Shown piece after piece: positions 1 through 8,723 of a stretch of 64,000 bases of DNA (position 1 is the first letter of the stretch; every line of letters starts with the position of its first letter). The translations under genes were made by a program, and so were the position numbers. The notes beneath the pieces are model-generated. The model made no database searches. It saw nothing but the letters and a program-made list of their open reading frames with translations, and was not told where the DNA came from. The stretch is from Phascolomyces articulosus (Eukaryota; Mucoromycota; Mucoromycetes; Mucorales; Lichtheimiaceae): assembly GCA_025677815.1 (NCBI GenBank), contig JAIXMP010000042.1:62001-126000 (forward strand). Reading direction: 5' to 3'.

Positions 1-150
1 CCATGTTTTAATTATATCATCAATCATCATATTTTATTGTATCGAGGTAAATTACCATTGTGTATGTGTAAGTAAATATCTTTCTACTTTTTGTTTAACA
101 ATGTGGATAACGGATGGGCAACATCAACCTTATTTTTTTTTTTTTTTTAC

Positions 151-810
151 CTTTGAAAATTCTTCAAGATCTTTTCGATTCTCTTGAAAAAGCTTTGGGA
201 AATGTTTGATATTTCTTCCTTCAGTCAATGTTTCCATATCAAATGACCTATAGAATGAACAATACCATCCATCCGTATGATGTCAATCATCAGTGGATTT
301 TCTTTTTGTACCTATACAAGTATATATAAAACTACTTACTCTTTGTAATCCCCTTTCTTTTGGATCTTTGGATCTAATCTATATACCATAAAATATATAA
401 CCAATCATACATCATTTCATCAGTTCATCTACTATGATTGATATTAGAGAAACCATGGTACACACCTTTGCGCGTATAAACCCAAATAACCCTCAATCTT
501 GCCCTTGGCAGTATCTTGTTCACAAGCTAGTTTCTCATCTACTGAAAGAGCAAAATAATCCTTGGACTTTATATATATATATAATTTCTTAACCCTTGTG
601 TTGCTTCCAACCAAATAATCGTTTAATATATCTATAATATATAATTACCAATTCAAAGGTTCGATCTACTTGGGATATGGATGGCGTTTCATAGTTGACG
701 ATATGAAAAAATCCAATATTCTTACAAGCATCCAAAACTTGTTCAGCAATAGTAGCAAATCGATTTTCAAAGTCACTAAAATCAACAACAGGAATAGCTT
801 TGCTAGTCAT
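151..810 (-). CDS. 2-oxoglutarate/Fe(II) dioxygenase, isopenicillin N synthase-like family, N-terminal part
   Basis: Four exons can be joined on the minus strand: 810-649, 566-466, 378-340 and 247-151, all with GT..AG borders and matching phases. The product begins MTSKAIPVVDFSDF, the usual DIOX_N opening (IPVVDFS), followed by GFFHIVNYE, a KDYFAL..DEKLA segment, GYLGLYAQRLDP and GDYKESFDM, all typical of the family. The catalytic HxD..H and RxS motifs belong to the later 2OG-FeII_Oxy half, which lies beyond the left edge; the last 150 bases look like an intron starting GTAAAA. The start at 810 was chosen because the reading frame further upstream is hydrophobic low-complexity sequence. The family oxidises diverse small molecules; the substrate here cannot be inferred. 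Confidence 0.87.
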
Positions 811-1263
811 TTTTTCTAGAATAAAGGTAAAACAAAAAGAAAGGCAAAAAAAAAAGAAATGTTGGATTATAATATATGGAGTGAAGTTGGTGGGAAGAAG
901 AAGAAGAAGAAGAAATAAAAATATAAGCATGTCTGCATGATGTACATGGTAAGAAAGTCACATTGACCCCGGAAAAGTAGTATTGGTAAGCTAGTATAGT
1001 AATAACTGAAAAAGGTCAACCTTTTTAGTTAATATCAGAATATCAATTGTTGTTAACGAAACTAGTACGTATGTATAGAAGTTTTATGTACGCATTGAAG
1101 ATGAGGTATTATAGAAAGTATAAAGCATTGAACCATAAAAGGTATAGAGAGGGTATACAATAATAAATTATTATTGAAGAGTATGAGTACTGTTACTCAA
1201 GAAAGAATAGATGTAAAGCGTGTATACTGTATGAATGGTCTACACAGTGTATTTACTTATTTA
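811..1263. other. intergenic, upstream of the dioxygenase gene
   Basis: AT-rich spacer with a CTT/GAA-type run just upstream of the dioxygenase start (895-916). No gene, RNA or clear repeat seen. Confidence 0.5.
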
Positions 1264-1480
1264 TGTTTCTTAATATTGGCAGATTCGATCTTTATTTCGA
1301 CAATAGTATCATAAGCATCATCTTCTTCATCACAACGGTGCTTGGTGCTAGTATCCACAGTAACATCATTCTTTTTGTTTTTTCTGTTCAATCAACACAA
1401 TTAGAAACTACACGAAGGGACAGAACTTTTTATATCCTTTGCCACGGCAGCCCAAGGCATTTGTTATTCTTGATCCATTT
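1264..1480 (-). pseudogene. relic coding fragment of unknown family
   Basis: On the minus strand a frame ending at 1264 reads coding-like acidic protein (…NDVTVDTSTKHRCDEEDD… IKIESANIKKHK, stop). Upstream in the same strand the frame is broken by stops and shifts after a segment reading MPWAAVAKDIKSS. It looks like the 3' end of a decayed gene lying directly beside the pogo-like element. I do not recognise the family; chance is possible. Confidence 0.3.
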
Positions 1481-1551
1481 CCTTCCATATATCGACTTAT
1501 GTTGGGGTCCAATATTGAAAAACTTGAAGAGGCTTTGTTTTGGGCACAGTA

Positions 1552-2229
1552 CAGTACCCGCTCGCTAAACCGGTACAATATTTCAATTATTTCTTATATA
1601 CATAGTAAAATACCGGTGATTCGTTAAATCGGTATCAGGTAGACTGGTTCAAATATTTACTGGTGTTATAATATATATAATTTTTATTTTTATTTTTAGG
1701 TACTTTTATGTAAAATAAAATCAGTAAGGTACGGAGGGGCTGACTTGTCTTAGCCATATCTATGACATAGTTAGCAAGTAATGATTCTATTAGCTCTGGA
1801 AGTGCAGGCTTTCGAAGCTTTTTAGAATCAAGATTATGCTCTGTCATGCCCATAAGTTCATTTTTTTCTTCAATATGTCGCTGATAGTCTGCTGACCGGG
1901 AATCTTTTCCAATTTGAACTCGCCTTTGGCCCATTTGGCAAGTTCGGATTGAGTAATCTTTGGCTCTTTTTCTTTCTTAATAGAAATAGCAAGCATTTGA
2001 CGATTTGTCAATGCACTTCTTTTGCCCATATCGATGAAAATAAAAGATAATGAAATAAAATAAGAATATCATTATTTACAATAAGTATTTTGGATCCTTT
2101 ATATTGTGCAACCTAGTTCCATCTCCCAGCATATTCTACTGTCAACGAGGTTTCAAAAGTTACCTGGTATTCACTAAACCGGTACAGCTCCTCATATATT
2201 TTGGGTACTGGTTTAGCGAGCAGGTACTG
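1552..2229 (-). mobile_element. pogo-like (Tc1/mariner superfamily) element, short and decayed, with TA target duplication
   Basis: Both ends carry an inverted repeat of about 27 bp: left end CAGTACCCGCTCGCTAAACC, right end in reverse complement CAGTACCTGCTCGCTAAACC. Each end is flanked directly by TA (1550-1551 and 2230-2231), the target duplication of the Tc1/mariner group. A second, weaker set of GGTAxCAGGTA-like inverted sequences lies inside each end. Between them lies the N-terminal part of a pogo/Tigger-type transposase on the minus strand. At 678 bp the element is far shorter than a full pogo element (about 2 kb), so the catalytic DDE part has been deleted; it can only move with outside help. 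Confidence 0.8.
1635..2029 (-). pseudogene. pogo/Tigger-type transposase remnant (CENP-B-type DNA-binding domain)
   Basis: The frame from 2029 (MGKRSALTNRQMLAISIKK… QSELAKWAKGEF… QQTISDILKKK) is the first CENP-B/Psq helix-turn-helix typical of pogo transposases. It stops after about 61 residues, and the following part, with LDSKKLRKPALPELIESLL resembling the second Tc5-type helix-turn-helix, continues in another frame from about 1860. One frameshift therefore separates the two DNA-binding halves, and the DDE catalytic domain is absent. It sits inside the terminal repeats of the 1552-2229 element. Confidence 0.75.
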
Positions 2230-2701
2230 TAGTTCGACGACCCTATATAAAAGTTTATAAAGTTTTATTTATTAGTCATAAACTTGTTTCCATGTCCACC
2301 ACACTGTTATCCCAGCCAAAAAATACACTGCATATGCAAATTATTACATTTAAGAAATATATGCATTCTTGTTCAGCTTGAGCCTCTTGAATACCACGTT
2401 CAATTTCCATGGCTGTAGCACATTTTTAATAATAAAAATGACAATCGGCAAAGGGAACATTAGGCAATCTTTTTGAATATCATGAGTGGTTTCTTGCTAC
2501 AGAATTTGGGTACTTTATGACATTCAGCAAGATTAAGTGGATCCTTTATTTTGGGCTTATACGTAATAGGATTATGGAGTATACGCATAGAAGGGCAATC
2601 GAAGAGTTTGGAATTTCTACCGTGTAACACAAGAAATCAACCCGCGTAAAATATAATTAGCAGGTAAACATGGTCCTAAGATAACTTTTTTTATTTAATA
2701 T
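2230..2701. other. spacer between pogo-like element and F-box gene
   Basis: No intact gene. A short coding-like stretch on the minus strand (MEIERGIQEAQAEQE, around 2410-2365) may be a relic. The sequence TGGATCCTTTATTTTGGG at 2538 resembles one at 2091 inside the pogo-like element. Confidence 0.4.
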
Positions 2702-4772
2702 TTACAACAAAAATATACTGGGCTGACTATTGTTGTTATTATTGTCTTTCCCATGAATGCGTCTTTGAAATATCAAACGACTATGAGGCATTATTCCAAA
2801 CGGCATTTCATACTTTTCATAGATTTTATCCACTTGCTCTTGATTCCCAAGTTTGTTTGAATTCCCTACAGTTGCCTCGTCTATAAAAACAGACTCTAAA
2901 CTATTACTTTTATAAAGCATCTCTCCTAGTCCTAACCCATCCACAAGCACGCCATTCGGTTGGTAGGAAGCCTGGATGTATATACTCTTTAAAGACGGTA
3001 AATCGCCTAATAAGCAAAGAAAATCATGAGGCAACGCTCGGATGCGACCTAAATCAAGAGATTCAATAGATGTACGGCATAGCCTTTCCCCAAAGATAAG
3101 TAATCCTTCATCAGTATAATAGCGAGAGTCTAGAAACGTTTTGATCTTTTTCATTGTTGGTATATAAGTTGCAGCGATAAGAAAATCATGGGTCACTTCT
3201 GGTACACTGTTGAACCTAATGTCTTCAAGACAGGATCTCTTGTTGCCCTTTTCATTTGCAAGATGTTGGAAAAGTCGTACTATGGAGCCACCATCTAGAT
3301 CATCATCTAATTGTAAGCTGACATTATCCAATTCCAAATACTTTAACTGCGGTAATGCTCTAAGGTTTTTTGATAGATCGAATGGCATCAACAAACTGTT
3401 TTCTATAATGAGCTTCTGTAAATTGGGACAGTGTTGAAGTAGTGATGTGAGAGCAGAGCTTTGGTATGTAAGTGATTTCAAAACCAATGTGTTCAAACAA
3501 GGCGCAGTGTCAAAGGATTGAAAAATAAAGGACCAGTCTTGATGAGGGGTGACTGTACCGACGGCCCGTGCAAGAGTGAGGTATTTTAAACTTGGAGCAT
3601 GACGTACAAGTAAAGGACCTATTCTTTCTGCACCATAATCCTCTCCTTCATATGTCATAAAATATTGAAGACCTTGCATTGGATTTTGTAACCGTTGGGC
3701 TCTGTCCTTGAAAAAAAAATCATGAAAATCTGCACAGAGACGGTTGGCTTCTCTTCCTTGATCCGTGTTTAATTCCAAAGAGATCAGTTTGGGACACCAT
3801 GTAAATAGATCATCCAAATCGATCAGGGTTGTGTCGTAAGATGGAATAATGGTTTCCTCTCGTGTTTTACCTACCCCATTCGAACATACAAGGTGCCATA
3901 AGTTTGGACATTTCCGTAGAATAGGTTCCAATCGAGTTTTTTTCTCCAACGCAGCATCCAATACCATGCCTTTCATGCCATGTAATATGGGTCGTTTTTC
4001 CCATATTTGCTGTCGCTCGTTCGATGAAAGGAAATAAGATGTCCAGGTATCATTAGTAACAATGTTGGGTTCTATATTGTACAATCCATACATGCTATAT
4101 GCATGAGAACTTGGAAAGATAAATGAAAATCGAGCAAGTTGAGGGCAAGCTTCCAATACATCGAGAAATGCAACATTGGACATGTGTAATTCCATTTCCA
4201 TATCCGTAACATGCGCTCCCAGCTGGATTAATAATGGTAAAAATCTGGCTTGATTTGCTGTGTTACATCTTTCAAACCCTATAATATTGATGTTAGTGTA
4301 CTCGAAATAAGCTATTGTTCTTTATTTAACCAACGGCACTTCATTTGCACAAAATATATCATTTTCTCGAAAACTTACGTATAAATCGGAGGTTATTACA
4401 CCCACGATCAAGAAGTTTCTGCATCATGGTATACAAGCCGCGTTCTTTCCAATTTGTAAAAGTCAACTCTTTGACGTGTTCACCTACAAACTCTAACCAA
4501 AGTGTTTGCCATGAAAACCGGCGTGTTCCTTTGACGTTAATGGTGGACCATACATTGTGGGCATAGGTCGGAACCACATTGTACCAATCATGACATATTT
4601 GCATACATTGTAAACAATCCTTTTGTGAGAAATATTTGAAAATGTCGAAAAGGATATCGGACGTTAATCGATCAAACATTGCCAGATTTTGTTTTCTTAT
4701 TGCAGTATCTGTCATGTTTTTTTTGTTGGCGATGCGAGTCGTCAAACATATATTCTTGTCCTTCATTTTCAA
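2702..4772 (-). CDS. F-box protein with leucine-rich-repeat-like C-terminal region (F-box gene A)
   Basis: Two exons: 4772-4379 and 4278-2702, with a 100-nt GTAAGT..TATAG intron in phase 1. The product is 656 aa, or 637 aa if the second ATG at 4715 (MTDTAIRK) is used. The F-box is near the N-terminus (FDRLTSDILFDIFKYFSQKD… CHDWYNV). The remainder has irregular leucine-rich repeats with short L..L.L units (for example LKYLTLARA, LNTLVLKSL, LQKLIIENS, LKYLELDNV), as in RNI-like F-box proteins. Such proteins usually join Skp1-cullin ubiquitin ligases and use the repeats to bind a substrate; the substrate is unknown. The intron position and phase match the two other F-box genes in this window, suggesting common descent. 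Confidence 0.82.
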
Positions 4773-4953
4773 AAAATGGTGTTTTTTTAATAGGAGTGAT
4801 GGTTGCTGTTGTTGTTTTTTTTGGATCGTTCACAAAAGAAAAAAAGTATATGGCCACAGTGAAAAAAGAATACTTGTAGATATAGTTGGGATTGACAATT
4901 TTAGTACTCCCACACTCAGCCGAAAACAATTTAGTAATTGATACATATATAAA

Positions 4954-5310
4954 TTAATAGATATTTACTTTATCATCTATGCTTGAAATACACAGATAAG
5001 AGGAGTGTTGGCGATTATTGTTAATGTTTAGTGTCGGGGATTGAATTGGCGTTTGATTTTTAGGTATCCATACGGAGCATGAAAAAGCCTTATTTATTTC
5101 GACTGTGGACCATGTTTCGCGTTTCCTACTTTTCACTTTGCTTTTCAACAATAAAAATGCGAACTCCCTTTGTAAATCCTGTAGTTGCTATAATTTACCA
5201 CGATCACTTTCAGCAACAACAACATCATCATCCAAAGCTTCCTCTCCTTTTGGACCCCATGTGCCATCACTCCCAAAGCATTTGAAATATACATAAAAAA
5301 AAAGAAGACT
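4954..5310 (-). pseudogene. possible broken reading frame of unknown family
   Basis: On the minus strand a frame from about 5310 (CFGSDGTWGPKGEEALDDD… ESDRGKL) meets a TAG at 5190-5188 and continues in the same frame (QLQDLQREFAFLLLKSK… RKRETWSTVEINKAF) to 4954. A single in-frame stop within about 115 coding-like codons suggests a small decayed gene or a TE fragment. Family not recognised; it could be chance. Confidence 0.25.
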
Positions 5311-5652
5311 GTGACGTTTTCTTATGCACATCAATGTCATCGTGAACGGTTTAATAAAATAAACAAGGACAACAATTATACAGATAGTATTAAACGCCAA
5401 AAAGAATCGCGTGTACGAGAAATACGACACAAGATCAAACATCAAAAGTTGGCAAACAGTTGGCGGGTCAAGGTGCTGGTTAAAAAAACAATTCATTTCT
5501 TCGGATCATAGCGTACCCCCCCCCCAAATCTTCCTTTTGTCATCCCGTTGCTAAAGAATCCAAATCATTGATAGGAACCAAATATTGAAATGATAAAGAA
5601 AAGCGCATTTGAAAGTAAACACTTGGTTCTACAACTCAGCCTGACCTGTGAC

Positions 5653-6227
5653 TACGGCTATTTTTGATAAACATCGTTCTAGCAAAATCTAGCACAGATG
5701 CAGACCTTGAAGAGGCCTAATAAAAGAGGGTGAATTCAAAAAGAAGACCGCACGACCTCGGCACAACCACGTCTCGCCTCATAGTGGATGGCTATGTAAC
5801 TCCAAGGCGCACTCGTAGTATCAAAGGCCGAAGGCAACTCGGCTTCCACCAACCTCAAGTGCTACCCCCGCTTTAGCCTTAAGACCCCACTACAATAGCA
5901 ACATCGTCCAGCTCAACACCAAAAAGAAAAATTTATGAAAACCTAAAAACATATTTTAAAACGATTTGGAGACTCTATTCGCTGTTGTAACTAATTTTTT
6001 TTTATGACGTCAAGCTCCTCTATTCTGCAGGAATCATACATGTAACTTAATAAAATTAAAACTGTGTCTCTCCATACATACCGTGTCAAGATTTATAACA
6101 ACATCCAAGTTATCTCTGGTTTTACCTATTTGTTACTTTGAGTATGTGAAGAAACAAGAGGTCCGTTTGGATCATGGATAGCAACAGTTTACTAATTATT
6201 ATAATATCTATTTGGATCCTGTTATAT
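5653..6227. repeat. 575-bp dispersed repeat, copy 1
   Basis: Nearly identical to 46184-46759, same orientation, with about a dozen substitutions and single-base indels by eye (about 97-98 percent identity). The core (about 5740-5880) is GC-richer than its surroundings and can fold, for example GCCGA/TCGGC around AGGCAAC. There is no open reading frame, no clear terminal inverted repeat, and no TG..CA ends. Two TTTGGATC motifs lie near the right end. It could be a SINE-like or other non-autonomous element, a terminal part of a larger element, or a structured RNA gene. Confidence 0.85.
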
Positions 6228-7099
6228 TGTATAATCTCTGGTCATCCAATCGTATCATTTCATTATCTTTTTGTATCATTTAATATGAGCTACGCATTAA
6301 AAAGTTAAAAAAAAAAGAACAATTAAATGGTGTTGAACGAATTAATAATAATAGTTGGTATGGACCTTTTACAATATCATAGTGTATCATTCTTTTTAAA
6401 GAACTTTTTTTTTCATTAGATGGTATAAATTTATATAGATCAAGTTGGAATAAATAAGCAAGATAAAGAACATAGAAAGAGACAATGAGATCATGTTAAA
6501 TACATATTTTTATATCTTTTGTGATTGCTGATATTTTCCTATTGCTTATGTATAAATGAAAAGTAAATATAAAACTGTAGCCATTTACTTGCAACTTGTC
6601 ATTTTCTTTCATTCTATTTTTGATTAATAAAAGCAAATGACACAAAGTAATGAAGGTTAAAGAAGTACATAGTAACATAAAGAAGGGAATAGCAAAAGTT
6701 CTATGATCTGCGGAAGAACGTGATGAATAGAATTCAATGCAAAACTATTTTTAAATGACGTAATTTGATTCGCTAAATCAGTCGAAAATCCTCATGCATT
6801 AATTTATCGTTTTGGCGAAATCAATAGGATTTGCCCGTAAATAGGGCATTTTGGATCGATTTCAAATCCGGTATCCAATCAAAACCAACCGGAAAAGGGT
6901 ACTTCCGTTCCACCGCCGAACGTTGAAACGGTTTTCGGGTCACCATTTAACAATTTCAAAAAGTATATAAAGACACACTTCTTGTACATTTCCCCCAACT
7001 TCATTCACTTATCCAAGTACTACTACTTTTACCACTACTTTTATTACTTTTCTACATTTTACAACAATAACCACTTCAATCACTACAACTACTATAATA
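6228..7099. other. intergenic, includes the promoter of the 89-aa gene
   Basis: AT-rich, no gene seen. The right end has a GC-richer block (6780-6960) with TTTCG/CGAAA-type motifs, a TATA box and a pyrimidine-rich leader before the ATG at 7100. Confidence 0.5.
6964..6971 (+). promoter_or_regulatory. probable TATA box of the 89-aa gene
   Basis: TATATAAA lies about 130 bp before the ATG at 7100 and is followed by a CT/ACT-rich leader, an arrangement typical of strongly or inducibly transcribed fungal genes. Confidence 0.5.
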
Positions 7100-7369
7100 A
7101 TGCCTGCATTCAAATCAATTACCAAATACTTTACCTTTGCCAAAGAATCTTTTGAAGATCATAGCAGTAGTACAACTACTTCTCCTGCTAATTCAAGACC
7201 TGGATCTATATTCTCATTTACCGAATGTTCTGATTCTTCAAGTGTAAACCACAAGTATCTTAATGATCCTATGCGTTCTTCCAATGCTCCTGATTATGTG
7301 GGAAAATTCAAGGATCCAATGGGCCACCACTATATGCAAAATTCTGATTGTACCAACACCGGTGCTTAA
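7100..7369 (+). CDS. small hypothetical protein, 89 aa
   Basis: Single-exon gene of 89 codons with an ATG preceded by AATA, a long CT/ACT-rich leader and a TATA box. The product starts MPAFKSITKYFTFAKESFED, then has a Ser/Thr-rich middle (SSSTTTSPANSRPGS) and a polar tail with HKYLNDPMRSS and FKDPMGHHYMQNSDC. There is no signal peptide and no membrane segment. The context (clean promoter, good codon use, isolated position) supports a real gene, perhaps stress- or growth-induced. No family recognised; it resembles many short, disordered lineage-specific fungal proteins. Confidence 0.65.
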   Translation: MPAFKSITKYFTFAKESFEDHSSSTTTSPANSRPGSIFSFTECSDSSSVNHKYLNDPMRSSNAPDYVGKFKDPMGHHYMQNSDCTNTGA

Positions 7370-8213
7370 ACAAAACAACCAAACAAAAAAAAACTGTCGC
7401 TTATCCAAATTATCATCATAATCTCTACTTTTTTGTGCATATATTATCTCCATGATGTATACCCCTCATTCTCTTATTATCATTATCATTTTACTACTAT
7501 CATTATTATTATATTAGCATACATTTCATCATCTTTTCTTTTTTTTTTTGTAAATAATAAATTTATTCATATACATTTTTATTACATCTTGAAAAAAAAC
7601 TGTTGTGTGGATATTATAACTTTTTACGTTTGCTTCCTATAGACAAATGTTGTTGTTTTTTCATATTCAACTAACGTATACATATATATAAGAAAAGAAT
7701 TTTTTTAAAAAGATGCTCATAATACATAATTTCAAATGGAACTGTGAAAACGTCTTTTGCTTACGACAACAACATTATCCCAAGGATGTATTTTCGTGTA
7801 ATAATGCGTTTCTATAGAACAACAGTCCATTCTATACACATAGTGTTAACAATATCCTATGATTATATATCCCTTTTTTCATATATGGCCAAGGATGGTG
7901 TATGATTTGTAAAAAAAAAAAATATAAATAAGGCGATACCAAATGTCAAATTGACCGTAATTCCTTTTTTTTTTTGTTATTAAACAATAACTTTTAATAC
8001 TCATTGTTTAAAGCTATTACTACTACTACTTACTGCTACTTTGGTTGCTCATTGTTTTATATATCGTCAACTATAGAGCAACAAGCTATAATTACGTCTC
8101 AAATCCATATCACTAGCAGCATTCATAAAATAATGTGTGCAAGTCAAGAGGAAGTGCAGTTGGAATTATAATAGATAGTACAGCTGCAAATACAGGCGGA
8201 AACCAATACGGTA
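7370..8213. other. intergenic
   Basis: 3' region of the 89-aa gene and AT-rich spacer with T runs. No gene seen. Confidence 0.5.
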
Positions 8214-8723
8214 ATGGAAGAACAAGTGGAAAATTCAATGAAGAAGAGAATTGTTAGGAAAGGTGCTTGTCAGTGTTGTCTAAGTATGGCGATAGGCATA
8301 GCTATTCGTGTTGGAGCTTTATATGTTTTCTCAGTATCGCAGATGGTATTCCATTTTATGAACCAAAAAACGATGAAGGTGATATAATCAATAAACATTT
8401 TATAGGTATATATCACAATGCTATATAATGATTTATAGTGTTAAAGTGCCAATGTTTCTTAACTTAAATGATTGGTTAGAATATAGGGAATGCAAAATAT
8501 TTAATATGTTATTTGTAATAATAATATATTGCTGTCCATATCTTAGTATTATATGATGTTGTTATCATCGGTCCATCCAGAAATCGATTCTCCGTGGCAG
8601 ATGGGTCTTCATCATCAACATGTCCTCTGTTGTAAACACTCGATATCTTTTTCTTGCTTCTCTTTTAACTTTCTATAAAACCCAATGGTACTCTTATATC
8701 TGTTCGATTTTGTAATTACTTCT
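8214..8723 (+). pseudogene. possible small membrane protein gene or relic
   Basis: From the ATG at 8214 a 55-codon frame encodes a basic stretch, a CQCC motif and a hydrophobic helix (LSMAIGIAIRVGALYVF), resembling the first membrane segment of small fungal tetraspan proteins. Around 8610-8723 a second frame (VFIINMSSVVNTRYLFLASL) reads like a last membrane exon ending in TAA. I could not join them with convincing splice sites, so this may be a decayed gene. Function unknown. Confidence 0.3.

Noticed and set aside
5653..6227. Idea that the 575-bp repeat is a solo LTR or an rRNA fragment
   Set aside because: No TG..CA ends, no 4-6 bp target duplication common to the copies, and no recognisable rRNA core sequence.
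7238..7453. Minus-strand frame over the 89-aa gene
   Set aside because: Shadow of the plus-strand gene, no supporting context.
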